Source of the DNA: Archangium lipolyticum | Lineage (GTDB): Bacteria > Myxococcota > Myxococcia > Myxococcales > Myxococcaceae | Length of the DNA: 64,000 nt | NCBI RefSeq assembly: GCF_024623785.1 | Contig: NZ_JANKBZ010000002.1 | Coordinates: 1-64,000, forward strand | Direction: 5' to 3' | In this document: one piece after another, positions 17,877-26,222 of the stretch | Layout of the letters: every line of letters starts with the position of its first letter | How positions within the stretch are numbered: position 1 is the first letter of the stretch | Position numbers and translations under genes: made by a program | Notes under the pieces: model-generated | The model's input: only the letters and a program-made list of their open reading frames with translations | Databases searched by the model: none | Told to the model about the DNA's origin: nothing

Positions 17877-19742
17877 ATGAGCCGGAAGGCCGACCTTTTG
17901 CTGCGTATCCCCCCGCCGGCGCCGGGGCCGGACCCCGTCCTTCCTCCCCAGGCCCGCCGCGTGGTGGAGGCCGTGAGAAAGGGGCGCGGCCACGCGTTCT
18001 TTCCTCCCGTGGCCCGGCGAGGTCCCGAGGGTGCGCTCCAGGTCGCGCGAACCCTTCAAGGGCCGGAGGATGCCCGCATGCTGTGCTCGGTGCTGGCGGG
18101 TCCGCGCTTCCGCCCGCTGCTGGAGCTCCTCGAGGAGCTCGGCCGCTGGTGCCGGAGCATGGCGCCGCGGTATCAGGGACTGCTCGGGCCGCGCGTGCTC
18201 ACCCTCACCCACGCCGAGCTGTTCGGTCCGTTGATCTCGGACGCGTTCACGCTGTGCGCCACGGCCGGGGACGTTCCTCCCGACGCCGCCCTGCGCGCGC
18301 TGCTGGAGGGATTCCAGTCGTTCTTCTCGCTCTTCCTTGGCCGGCTCGCGCGGGATGTGCGAGCGGGGGTGTTCCGCCGGGAGGGGTTCGTGGAGCCCGT
18401 CGTCGGACTGTGGGCCAGCCCCGAGGAGACGCACAACGGGCGGCAGAGCGTGCTGCGGCTCCACTTCCGCCGGGGAGGCGCGGTGGCCTACAAGCCGCGG
18501 CCGGCGGCGGGAGAAGCCCTCTTCCTGGCCGAAAGCCGCGGCCGGGCCGCGCGCTCGCTCTTCGAGTGGCTCAATCGGTTGCCCGCCGCGTCCGGTGCCG
18601 TGCGGCTGCCCACCCTGCGTATCCTGGAGGGCCGGGGCGCTGACCGGTCCGCCTACAGTTGGCAGGAGTGGATCCCCCGGCCCCGGCAGTGGGGGGCCTT
18701 GCGGCGCTCGGAGGACCTGAGCCTTCAGGGCTGCCGGCTCACACCGCCGGAGGCCGCTCGCTTCTGGCACCGCGCTGGCTCACTCACCGCCGCGTGCTTC
18801 GCCCTGGGGGTCGCGGACCTCTTCGCGGACAACGTCCTGGTCGGCGCCCGGCGGGGCGAGCGGCAGCCACTGCCCTACCCGGTGGACATGGAGGTCTTCT
18901 TCTGCCGTCTCCAGCGGCTCCAGGAGACAGGGCTGATCTCTGACGCGCGGGAGCGTGGAAACCACCATGTGGGGTTCGAGCGCCAGGCCCGCTGGTGCAC
19001 CGCTGGAGGCCCCGTGGTGTGTTTCTTCCCGTCACGGGGCGGCGGGCTCCATCTGCGGCGGCGGACGCGGCCCTGGGGCCGGGAGGAGACCCGCTCCGTC
19101 ATCGCCGACACCGAAGGGAACGCCGGCTTCGGTGCCTATCTCCTGCCCTACCTGCGCGGCATGTTCGATGTCTGGACGTTGTTGCTGCTGGAGCGGTCAC
19201 GGGTGGTGGCGTTCCTGCGGCGCACCTCCAGGCGGCGCTTCGTTCGCGTCCTGGTGAAGGACAGCGCCACATACGGTGCGGAGCTGGAGCGGATGATGCT
19301 GTCGCCCGGCGGTGCGCCCCCGGCGGGCCGTGCCGGGTTCAGCCAGGAGGAGCGGGAACAGCTCCGCCGGTTCGACGTCCCGTATTTCTTCCAGCAGGCG
19401 TCAGGAGGGCCGCTGCTCTACATGGCCTCGCCCCCCGCGGCGTCCGGGTGGAAGCGCGCGGGGCGGCAGCGGTACATGGCGTCCAACTTCCAGCCCTCGA
19501 AGCGGGTGCTGGGCGGAGAGCAGATCTCGCTGATGAAGCTGGGCGTGGCGGTGCGTGACGCCGTTGCCTTCGTCTTCAGGGATGTCCGCCATCCCGTCTC
19601 CGAGGATCCTCGCAGGGGGGTCCGGATGGAGCTGCGGGACACCCACCGGGGCACGGTGTCCTTCGACTGGCCGCAGGTGGGGAGACGCCTGACGTACTCG
19701 TGGAACCAGCGGGAGATCCGCGTGAGCATGGACGCGCTGTAG
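17877..19742 (+). CDS. Stand-alone LanM-type dehydratase domain protein
   Basis: 621 residues, the size of the N-terminal dehydratase domain of class II lanthipeptide synthetases. Kinase-like LanM motifs can be followed: VAYKPR (Lys206), the DLFADN loop (Asp314, Asn319), VDMEVFF (Asp337, Glu339), RVLVKDS (Arg457, Lys461, Ser463) and DVPYFF. Compared with the usual DLHxEN and RxxxRxT motifs, His is replaced by Phe316 and Thr by Ser463. The C-terminal LanC cyclase domain and its Cys/Cys/His zinc ligands are absent, and no LanC gene is near. Proteusin clusters such as that of polytheonamide also use a free-standing dehydratase of this kind. Likely activity: phosphorylation and elimination of Ser/Thr in the precursor. 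GTG 17862 is a weaker alternative start. Confidence 0.82.
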   Translation: MSRKADLLLRIPPPAPGPDPVLPPQARRVVEAVRKGRGHAFFPPVARRGPEGALQVARTLQGPEDARMLCSVLAGPRFRPLLELLEELGRWCRSMAPRYQGLLGPRVLTLTHAELFGPLISDAFTLCATAGDVPPDAALRALLEGFQSFFSLFLGRLARDVRAGVFRREGFVEPVVGLWASPEETHNGRQSVLRLHFRRGGAVAYKPRPAAGEALFLAESRGRAARSLFEWLNRLPAASGAVRLPTLRILEGRGADRSAYSWQEWIPRPRQWGALRRSEDLSLQGCRLTPPEAARFWHRAGSLTAACFALGVADLFADNVLVGARRGERQPLPYPVDMEVFFCRLQRLQETGLISDARERGNHHVGFERQARWCTAGGPVVCFFPSRGGGLHLRRRTRPWGREETRSVIADTEGNAGFGAYLLPYLRGMFDVWTLLLLERSRVVAFLRRTSRRRFVRVLVKDSATYGAELERMMLSPGGAPPAGRAGFSQEEREQLRRFDVPYFFQQASGGPLLYMASPPAASGWKRAGRQRYMASNFQPSKRVLGGEQISLMKLGVAVRDAVAFVFRDVRHPVSEDPRRGVRMELRDTHRGTVSFDWPQVGRRLTYSWNQREIRVSMDAL

Positions 19743-19786
19743 GCCGCCCGGTCCTATGCTCAGGTTTCATGAACAATGGCGGGGCC

Positions 19787-21925
19787 TCACCGCGCGAGGA
19801 GATCGCTCAGCCAGGGCATCTCCGCCGGGAACCCGTTCTGGCGCTCCCGCCACATCCGCGCCCTCCACTCCTCGTCCGTGAGGCGCTCGAAGTCCCGGGT
19901 GGTGTGCTCGAAGTAGGAGGACACGAATCCCCGGTAGGTACGCGGCCCCTGGCCCAGGTCGAGCGTCACCGTCATCAGGCGCGGGTGTCCCGTGGCGGCG
20001 TGCAGCACCAGGCCCACCGCCACTCCCCCCGCCGCCGCGGGCTGCGTGTGCACGTCCGCGATGACCGGCTCGTGCGCGAGTGCGTCCTCGCGCGAGTAGA
20101 AGAGGTCCGCGTACCAGCCGCCCGCCTCCCACACCCGGGCGCAGCCCGCCGTCTTGCCGTCCACCGAGACCGCGTGGTTCATGAAGTCGAGCTCCTCGGC
20201 CGTGAGGGGGCTGCCTTCCCGCTCATGCTCCGCGATCTTCCGGAGGCGCTCGGAGATCTCGCCGAGGCGCTCGAAGTAGGCCGTGACGCGCTGTTTGTCC
20301 TCGGCTTTTCCGAACTCGAGCTGGCCGAGAAGGGCCTTCCCCCGGGCCGCCAGGGTCTCGAAGCTCCGGAAGAACTCCGGGTACGGGTCCACGTAGGCAT
20401 CCGGGAACTCACAGATGTTCATCGAGGAGACGGACTGTTTCGCGTAGAGCAGGTTGTCGTGCCGGAGCTCCGCCCACGAGGCGAGCTGTGCGTTGAGCAT
20501 CCGGCGTTGCCACGGCTCGGAGCGGAGGGTCGCCGGAAGCGTCGTGTCCCGGGCCTCATCCGGTGACAGGCCGCGCAGTGCTCCCAGCCACAGGTGATAG
20601 ATGCTGCCCTGCCACAGCTCCGCTCCGGCCTTCTCGCCGCGTGTGGCCACGGCCTCCAGTGCATCCCGGTACTGGTAGCTCTTCAGCTCGGGCTCCAACA
20701 GGGTCAGCGCCGCGGGGTTGCGGAAGCCCGCCCAGGCGACGTCGAGGGGACGGGGCATCATCCGCGGCTGACTCAGTTGGCCGTAGCTGACGGCCGAGAG
20801 CACCTCGCTGTCGAAGACGTAGCGCTGGCCGAGGACGAGGAACTCGATCGCCGGCTTGTCGGCCTCGGGCCTCATCGCCAGCCGGCTGAGGATCCGCTGA
20901 CCCGCCTCGGGCTCCAGCACCGTGACCAGCTCCGCATCATCGAGCCGCAGCAGCCCCTTCATGTCCGCTAGGCCCCGCGCGCTGGCGGCCCTTCGCAGTC
21001 CCGGGAAGGACAGGGAGTCCGGGGGGCCCACGAAGGCGCGAGTCGTCTTGTCGAGGCGCGTCCAGGACTTCTGGGCCCTGTCGGTGAAGAGCGCGTCCAG
21101 GAGCACCACCGCCTCCAGCGCCGACCGGTTGATGGTGTAGGCGCGCCCGCGGGCATCCCACTCGGCGATCCGGAACTCCGCGCGCCCCAGCCACATCATC
21201 GCCTGGAAGTAGCGGGCGAGGTCGAGCCTCGTGGTGTAGTGCCCGCGCGGCCGGAGCATGGAGAGGTCCATCCTGGCGATGCTCTTCAGGGTCCACGGCG
21301 TCTCGAGCCGCTCCGCCGCGGGGATGGGCCTCAGGTGCTCCCTGATCTCCGCGTTGCTCATGCCCTCGCCGTACAGGGCCTCGTGCGCCAGCGCCCCGCG
21401 CGTCTCGGCCTGGATGGCGGTGACCCAGTACGCGATGTCCTCGGGACGCGCGCCAGCGACCGGCGAAGCGGGTTTCCCTGTCAGGAGGCTCTCGGCGACA
21501 GCGAGGAACAGGTCCACCTCCGCTCGGGCCTCGGGGGTTCCTCCCGTGTGCTCCGGGAGCGCGCGGCGCAGCTCGGCGATCAGCGCGCCCATTTCTCCCA
21601 TCAGTGCACCGCGTTCCACGTCCTGAAGGATGCGGTCGTACGAGCGGTGGAAGGCGTACAGGAAGCTGTCCGCGGTGAAGTACATCGGGTGGTGCGCCTT
21701 GAAGAGCCCGGTGTAGCCGAGGTGGAAGCTGGCGATGTTCGGGCCAGTCGAGATGACCAGACCCTTGGACCCCAGCACGGTCTCGGCCTGGGCGCTGAGC
21801 GACCTGCCCTCCAGCACGGGGGTGTTGTCGGGTACCTCGAGGAGGTGCGCGGCCCGGCGCTCACCGGCGCATCCGAGGAGGAGGCCGGAGACGAGCAGCA
21901 CACGGAGAGCAATGCGTGAGTTCAT
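19787..21925 (-). CDS. DUF3160-type lipoprotein
   Basis: 712 residues. ATG 21923-21925 gives a lipoprotein signal (MNSRIALRVLLVSGLLLGC), so the mature protein is probably anchored in a membrane. The body is largely helical, with FKAHHPMYFTADSFLYAFHRSYD, LARYFQAMMWLGRAEFR, TLKSIARM and the late motif RHDNLLYAKQSVSSMNICEF. This is the pattern of the DUF3160 family, common in myxobacteria and planctomycetes; no function is known. It is convergent with the dehydratase gene and divergent from the CotH-like gene. Confidence 0.8.
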   Translation of the reverse strand: MNSRIALRVLLVSGLLLGCAGERRAAHLLEVPDNTPVLEGRSLSAQAETVLGSKGLVISTGPNIASFHLGYTGLFKAHHPMYFTADSFLYAFHRSYDRILQDVERGALMGEMGALIAELRRALPEHTGGTPEARAEVDLFLAVAESLLTGKPASPVAGARPEDIAYWVTAIQAETRGALAHEALYGEGMSNAEIREHLRPIPAAERLETPWTLKSIARMDLSMLRPRGHYTTRLDLARYFQAMMWLGRAEFRIAEWDARGRAYTINRSALEAVVLLDALFTDRAQKSWTRLDKTTRAFVGPPDSLSFPGLRRAASARGLADMKGLLRLDDAELVTVLEPEAGQRILSRLAMRPEADKPAIEFLVLGQRYVFDSEVLSAVSYGQLSQPRMMPRPLDVAWAGFRNPAALTLLEPELKSYQYRDALEAVATRGEKAGAELWQGSIYHLWLGALRGLSPDEARDTTLPATLRSEPWQRRMLNAQLASWAELRHDNLLYAKQSVSSMNICEFPDAYVDPYPEFFRSFETLAARGKALLGQLEFGKAEDKQRVTAYFERLGEISERLRKIAEHEREGSPLTAEELDFMNHAVSVDGKTAGCARVWEAGGWYADLFYSREDALAHEPVIADVHTQPAAAGGVAVGLVLHAATGHPRLMTVTLDLGQGPRTYRGFVSSYFEHTTRDFERLTDEEWRARMWRERQNGFPAEMPWLSDLLAR

Positions 21926-22094
21926 GGTCACGCCCGCTCTTCGCATGCCGTGGAAGCGGGCCGCAATACACGAGCGTACGCCCGCGCGGTGGCACCTGTA
22001 CGACGATGAGCCCGTTCGTCCCGAGACAATGCCCTGGAGGGCAGCCTGTGGCGTGTCTCCCCACTCCCTAGCGTGCGCTCCTGGCGGAGGTCGC

Positions 22095-23384
22095 ATGTCA
22101 CGGGGCGCACGGGGCTTGTTGTGTCTGGCGGCGGGTGGGGTGCTGCTGTCCTGCACCTCCACGGACGCATGGACCGGACCTCTGCCCGCGGAGTGCCGGG
22201 AGCCCGCCGCGGCGGAATCCACCGGGACGAGCCGGGTCGAAGAGGATGGGTTGCCGGTGTTCAACCTGTTCATCTCGCAGTCCCTTCCGGATGCGGACGG
22301 CTACTTCGTGGCGCGGCTCGTCTACCGCGGGCACTGCCAGCGGCTGTGGGTGAGGTTTCGCGGGAACACCTCCCGCTTCTTCCCCAAGCGCAGCTTCACC
22401 CTCGATTTCCCGAAGGATGCTCCCTTCGACGAGCCCCTCCTCGCGGGTGGCTTCACCGGCCGGCGCAAGGTGGTGCTCATCAGCCCCTTCAATGACAACT
22501 CATACATGCGGCACCGGCTCGCCTTCGCCTTGTGGAACCGGATGTCACCGGAGCACATCCAGGTGAAGACCTACAGCGCCGTCGTCTACCTGAATGGGAG
22601 CTACCAGGGCCTGTACACGGTGGCCGATCACCTCGACAAGCACCTGCTGGCGGCACAGGGATTGGACAGGGAGGGGGACCTGTTCAAGGGCTGGGGCGAT
22701 GACGCCAACTTCTCCCCGCTGGACGTCGACGGCCATCCCAAGCTCGACCTGCGGCAGGGCTTCGAGAAGAAGGCCGGCCTCCCCGAGTCCGGCCCCGAGG
22801 CCTACGACAGCATCCGTGCGTTCACGGCCTTCGTGATCGATTCGAGCCAGGCGCGTTTCCGGGAGGAGCGCCACGCGTGGATGAACACACGCGAGTACGA
22901 GGATTGGTGGATCTTCTCCACGCTCGTCTTCGCCAGCGACTCCGTGTCGAAGAATGCCTATCACTACCGGGAGCGAGGTCCCGGAGGCCGGTGGCGTTAC
23001 ATCCCGTGGGATCTCGATGCCAGCTTCGGCCAGGACTGGGACACGCGGCGCAACGCGCCGGAGGATCCTCCCCGTTTCACGGCCAAGAACCACCTCTTCA
23101 CCCGGATGCTGGCGGATCCCTCCATCGCGACGCCCATGCGCGAGCGCTACCGGGCGCTGCTCCAGGGAGAGCTGCGCGCGGAGGTGGTGCTCGGGCTCAT
23201 CGACCAGTTCGAGCGGGAGGTGGCTTCCGCGGCCCGTCGTGACGAGGCCCGGTGGAGGGAGGAGTACCTGGGCTTCAAGCGGTGGAAGACCCGCACGGAC
23301 TTCACCACCTTCGACGAGGAGGTGGAGTACCTCCGGTGGTGGGTACGGACGCACTGGGGGGCGCTGGAGCGTCAGCTCCCCTGA
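22095..23384 (+). CDS. CotH-type kinase-like lipoprotein
   Basis: 429 residues. ATG 22095 has GGAGG five bases upstream and yields a lipoprotein signal ending VLLSC. The body matches the CotH protein-kinase-like family: LWVRFRGNTSRFFPKRSFTLDF, LISPFNDNSYMRHRLAFALW, VVYLNGSYQGLYTVADHLDK and YIPWDLDASFGQDW, with the metal-binding DLD motif. CotH proteins phosphorylate spore-coat proteins in Bacillus; in myxobacteria they are generally exported and of unknown substrate. The last 13 bases overlap the convergent lytic transglycosylase gene. Confidence 0.87.
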   Translation: MSRGARGLLCLAAGGVLLSCTSTDAWTGPLPAECREPAAAESTGTSRVEEDGLPVFNLFISQSLPDADGYFVARLVYRGHCQRLWVRFRGNTSRFFPKRSFTLDFPKDAPFDEPLLAGGFTGRRKVVLISPFNDNSYMRHRLAFALWNRMSPEHIQVKTYSAVVYLNGSYQGLYTVADHLDKHLLAAQGLDREGDLFKGWGDDANFSPLDVDGHPKLDLRQGFEKKAGLPESGPEAYDSIRAFTAFVIDSSQARFREERHAWMNTREYEDWWIFSTLVFASDSVSKNAYHYRERGPGGRWRYIPWDLDASFGQDWDTRRNAPEDPPRFTAKNHLFTRMLADPSIATPMRERYRALLQGELRAEVVLGLIDQFEREVASAARRDEARWREEYLGFKRWKTRTDFTTFDEEVEYLRWWVRTHWGALERQLP

Positions 23385-24037
23385 GCGCGGGACACGGCGG
23401 GGCGGGCCTGGCGCTTCGCGGCGGGGGCGGGCCGCGTCGTGGGCCGTGGAGGAGGGCGGGGCCGGAAGCGCTCGTAGGCGGTGAGCACCTTCTCCACGTA
23501 GAACTCCGTCTCCCCGTTGCGAGGCACGCGGCCGGCCACGTTGCCGGGCCCGGCGTTGTAGGCGGCCACCGCGAGCCTCACGTCGCCCCTGTAACGCGCG
23601 AGTTGCTCGGCGAGGTAGCGCGCGCTGCCGTCCAGGGCGGGCGCCGGCTCGAAGGGGTCCTCCACCCGGAGCTGGCTCGCGGTGGCGGGCATGAGCTGGC
23701 CGGGGCCCATGGCGCCCGCGGGGGAGATGCGGTGGGGCCGGGTGGCGGACTCCACCTCCACGAGCGCCCGCAGCAGGCCGGGCGGCAGGCGGTTGCGGCG
23801 CTCGGCGTCACGGATGAGGGGCTCGAGCTCCGGATGGCCCTCGAGGAGGCAGGAGGGACGGTGGCGCGCGTAGGCGGCCAGGGCGTGTGCCTTCTCCCGT
23901 AGGAAGGAGAGGGAGAGGGGAGACACGCGGGTATCGCCGAAGAAGGCCACCGCGAGATTGAGCAGCACGAGAGGGGCGAGGGCCCACAGCCCCACCTTCA
24001 CCCAAGGAACCCCGCTGGCCCGTTTCCGCCGCACCAC
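23372..24037 (-). CDS. Membrane-anchored lytic transglycosylase (SLT domain)
   Basis: 221 residues. An N-terminal membrane anchor (VKVGLWALAPLVLLNLAVAFF) is followed by an SLT/lysozyme-like domain (about 70-180). It contains the catalytic glutamate in LRALVEVESATRP and the motifs GAMGPGQLMPATA and AVAAYNAGPGNV. It cleaves peptidoglycan glycan strands to 1,6-anhydro-muropeptides. A basic, Pro/Arg-rich tail ends the protein. It starts nine bases after the TetR-regulator stop, so the two are probably co-transcribed. Confidence 0.9.
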   Translation of the reverse strand: MVRRKRASGVPWVKVGLWALAPLVLLNLAVAFFGDTRVSPLSLSFLREKAHALAAYARHRPSCLLEGHPELEPLIRDAERRNRLPPGLLRALVEVESATRPHRISPAGAMGPGQLMPATASQLRVEDPFEPAPALDGSARYLAEQLARYRGDVRLAVAAYNAGPGNVAGRVPRNGETEFYVEKVLTAYERFRPRPPPRPTTRPAPAAKRQARPAVSRAQGS

Positions 24038-24045
24038 CTCCTTCC

Positions 24046-24753
24046 TTACGGGCGGCCGGGCTTCCCGTCCAACTTCCGGCGGCCGGACGGCGAGCCCTGG
24101 CGGGGCAGGCGCAGTCCATCCAACACGAGGGTGGTGAGCGCGTCGGGCAGCTCCAGGGGGTTGCCGACGTCCTCTTCCTCACTGAGGACGGCGAGCAGCA
24201 GGCGCTCCACCGCGCCCACCACGGCCAGGCCGCTGACGGCGGGGCGGATGGGGCGCAGCAGCCCGTGGGTGTGGGCCTTGCGGGTGATGTCCACCGCGTG
24301 ATGGGAGATGAGGCGCGCCACCTCGACGAGCTTCACCCGGGCGCCCACCGCCGGCCCGCGGCACTCCTGGAGGTAGAGCCGCACCACGCCCGGGTGCTGG
24401 ACGATGGCGCCGGCGATGATGGCGGCCACCGCGCGGTAGGCCTCGAACATGGCCTCCACGTCACGCGCCGTCTCCAACGCCTCGCCGCAGGCCACCAGCC
24501 CCTGGAGCAGCTCGCGGCGCACCGGCTCCAGGAGGAAATCCACCAGCGCCGCCTTGTCCTCGAAGTACCGGTAGAAGGTGCCCTTGGCCACGCCGGCCGC
24601 CTGGGTGATGTCGTCGATGGTGACGCCGTCCAGACCGCGCGCCAGGAAGAGCTCGAGGGCCGCGTCGCAGAGCACCTTCACCCGCTCGCGGCGTCTGGCC
24701 TCCCGGACTCCTCCCGGGGGGACCGGATGCTCCGAGGGCTTTCGGGTGGCCAT
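24046..24753 (-). CDS. TetR-family transcriptional regulator
   Basis: 235 residues. An N-terminal helix-turn-helix (about 25-70) with ALELFLARGLDGVTIDDITQ and AAGVAKGTFYRYFEDKAALV is the TetR signature; the rest is a helical ligand-binding domain. ATG 24751-24753 faces the divergent fatty-acid hydroxylase gene. Three tandem 14-bp palindromes occupy the space between them and are the likely binding sites, so it should repress itself, the transglycosylase gene behind it and the lipid operon. The ligand is unknown; fatty acids or acyl-CoA are typical for regulators in such contexts. Confidence 0.92.
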   Translation of the reverse strand: MATRKPSEHPVPPGGVREARRRERVKVLCDAALELFLARGLDGVTIDDITQAAGVAKGTFYRYFEDKAALVDFLLEPVRRELLQGLVACGEALETARDVEAMFEAYRAVAAIIAGAIVQHPGVVRLYLQECRGPAVGARVKLVEVARLISHHAVDITRKAHTHGLLRPIRPAVSGLAVVGAVERLLLAVLSEEEDVGNPLELPDALTTLVLDGLRLPRQGSPSGRRKLDGKPGRP

Positions 24754-24776
24754 GGCCTCGCTCCCCTCACAAAAGG

Positions 24777-24838
24777 TGACCAGGTAGTCATTCTTCTTGG
24801 TGACCAGATGGTCATTCTTCTTGGTGACCAGGTGGTCA
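24777..24838. promoter_or_regulatory. Three tandem TetR-type operators
   Basis: Three copies of TGACCA-NN-TGGTCA at 24777-24790 (right arm TAGTCA, one mismatch), 24801-24814 and 24825-24838, separated by the identical spacer TTCTTCTTGG or its start. The period is exactly 24 bases. They fill the gap between the divergent TetR gene (start 24753) and the hydroxylase gene (start 24890). Confidence 0.85.
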
Positions 24839-24889
24839 TCATTTCATGCGGGGCACCCGAGTGGGGGGTGTTCCAGGAGGAGGTGCGAG

Positions 24890-25387
24890 ATGATCGGCAT
24901 TCCACTGGGCCTGGTGTACTCCAATTTCGGGGAGTGGCTGCTGCACCGGTACGTGCTGCACGGGCTGGGCAAGAAGCGCGGGAGCTTCTGGAGCTTCCAC
25001 TGGTACGAGCATCACCAGCGCTCGCGCCGCCACGAGATGGTGGACGAGCAGTACAGGGGGCCGATGTGGAAATGGGCTCCGCAGAGCAAGGAGGTGCTGG
25101 GGCTGGCGGCCGTCGTGCTGGGGCACCTGCCGTTCTTGAAGTGGGCTCCGGGCTTCGTGGCCTCGGTGTGGGCCTCGACAGTGCTGTACTACATCGTGCA
25201 CCGGCGGGCGCATCTGGACCCGGAGTGGGCACGCGAGCACCTGCCGTGGCACTACGACCACCACATGGGGAGGGACCAGAACGCGAACTGGTGCGTGACG
25301 TTCCCGCTCTTCGACTACGTGCTGGGCACGCGCAGGAAGTACCTGGGAGCACCCGCGATGGCCGAAGCCCGGGTTCCCGCCGCCTGA
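24890..25387 (+). CDS. Fatty-acid hydroxylase / sterol-desaturase superfamily protein
   Basis: 165 residues, a short member of the di-iron membrane hydroxylase superfamily. Histidine clusters are present: HRYVLH, HWYEHH, HRRAH and HYDHH, with two hydrophobic segments (VLGLAAVVLGHL and VASVWASTVLYYIV). ATG 24890 is preceded by GGAGGAGG. First gene of the operon controlled by the TetR palindromes; the substrate is probably an acyl chain or lipid. Carotenoid hydroxylases of this superfamily are an alternative. Confidence 0.85.
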   Translation: MIGIPLGLVYSNFGEWLLHRYVLHGLGKKRGSFWSFHWYEHHQRSRRHEMVDEQYRGPMWKWAPQSKEVLGLAAVVLGHLPFLKWAPGFVASVWASTVLYYIVHRRAHLDPEWAREHLPWHYDHHMGRDQNANWCVTFPLFDYVLGTRRKYLGAPAMAEARVPAA

Positions 25388-25411
25388 GCTAGGCTGGGCG
25401 CTCTGGCGCCC

Positions 25412-26206
25412 ATGACCTTTCCCGTCTTCATCCCCCTCGGCCCCTGGCGGTTGCACCCCCACCTCGTCTTCGAAGCGCTGGCGTACTTCCTCGCGGCCCG
25501 GCTCTTCTTCTGGCTGAAGCGGCGGTGGGCGGACCCGCTGCAGCCCGCGACGCGGCTGGGCGTGGTGGCGGGAGCGGCCCTGGGGGCGGGCCTCGGGTCC
25601 CGCCTGGTGCATGTGTTGGACGAGCTGCCCCTGTGGGCCGCGGGCCAGGTGACGAGCCTGCAGCTGCTCACGGGCAAGTCGCTCGTGGGGGGGTTGCTGG
25701 GAGGGCTGTTGGGGGTCGAGATCGCCAAGCGGATGCTGGGCGAGACGCGAAGCACGGGGGACCTCTTCGTGCTGCCGCTGTGTCTGGGCATCTTCCTGGG
25801 GCGCCTGGGCTGCTTCTTCACCGGGCTGGAGGACCACACCTATGGGCTGCCCACCTCGCTGCCCTGGGGCGTGGACTTCGGAGATGGCCTGAGCCGCCAC
25901 CCCACCCAGCTCTACGAGGCCGCCTTCATGGTGTTGGTGGCGGCGATGAGCCTGGCGCTGCGCCAGCGTGAGGCCCGGGAGGGAGACCTCTTCCGCCGCT
26001 TCATGGTGCTGGACCTGGCCTTCCGCCTCGGAGTGGACTTCCTCAAGCCGGACCCCCGCCTCTGGCTGGGCATGAGTGCCATTCAATGGGCCTGTGTGGC
26101 GGGCCTGCTCTACTACGCGCGGGACTTCCCCCGGCTGTGGCTCCGGCGGGTCCAACCGGGCGCGGTGGTGGTGCTCCTCGTTTGTGCCACGAGCGTGCTC
26201 CTGTAG
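25412..26206 (+). CDS. Lgt-like integral membrane protein
   Basis: 264 residues with about seven membrane segments. Similarity to prolipoprotein diacylglyceryl transferase is seen in GKSLVGGLLGG, GRLGCFFTGLEDHTYG and SRHPTQLYEAAF. Canonical Lgt has a key histidine before its GG motif and an Asn after the R-x-x of GRxxNF; here the equivalent positions are Val and Cys, so lipoprotein modification is doubtful. Such Lgt-like proteins may transfer or bind phosphatidylglycerol for another reaction. Encoded 24 bases after the hydroxylase and 16 before the radical SAM gene, which supports a joint role in lipid remodelling. Confidence 0.78.
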   Translation: MTFPVFIPLGPWRLHPHLVFEALAYFLAARLFFWLKRRWADPLQPATRLGVVAGAALGAGLGSRLVHVLDELPLWAAGQVTSLQLLTGKSLVGGLLGGLLGVEIAKRMLGETRSTGDLFVLPLCLGIFLGRLGCFFTGLEDHTYGLPTSLPWGVDFGDGLSRHPTQLYEAAFMVLVAAMSLALRQREAREGDLFRRFMVLDLAFRLGVDFLKPDPRLWLGMSAIQWACVAGLLYYARDFPRLWLRRVQPGAVVVLLVCATSVLL

Positions 26207-26222
26207 GCTGGCGGGCCCGCCC

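Noticed and set aside
17877-19742. Full-length class II lanthipeptide synthetase
   Set aside because: The protein ends before any LanC domain, and the downstream 19743-19786 stretch is followed by an unrelated convergent gene.
25412-26206. Canonical lgt
   Set aside because: Key residues of the GRxxNF motif and the preceding His are replaced, and the genomic context is not that of lgt.
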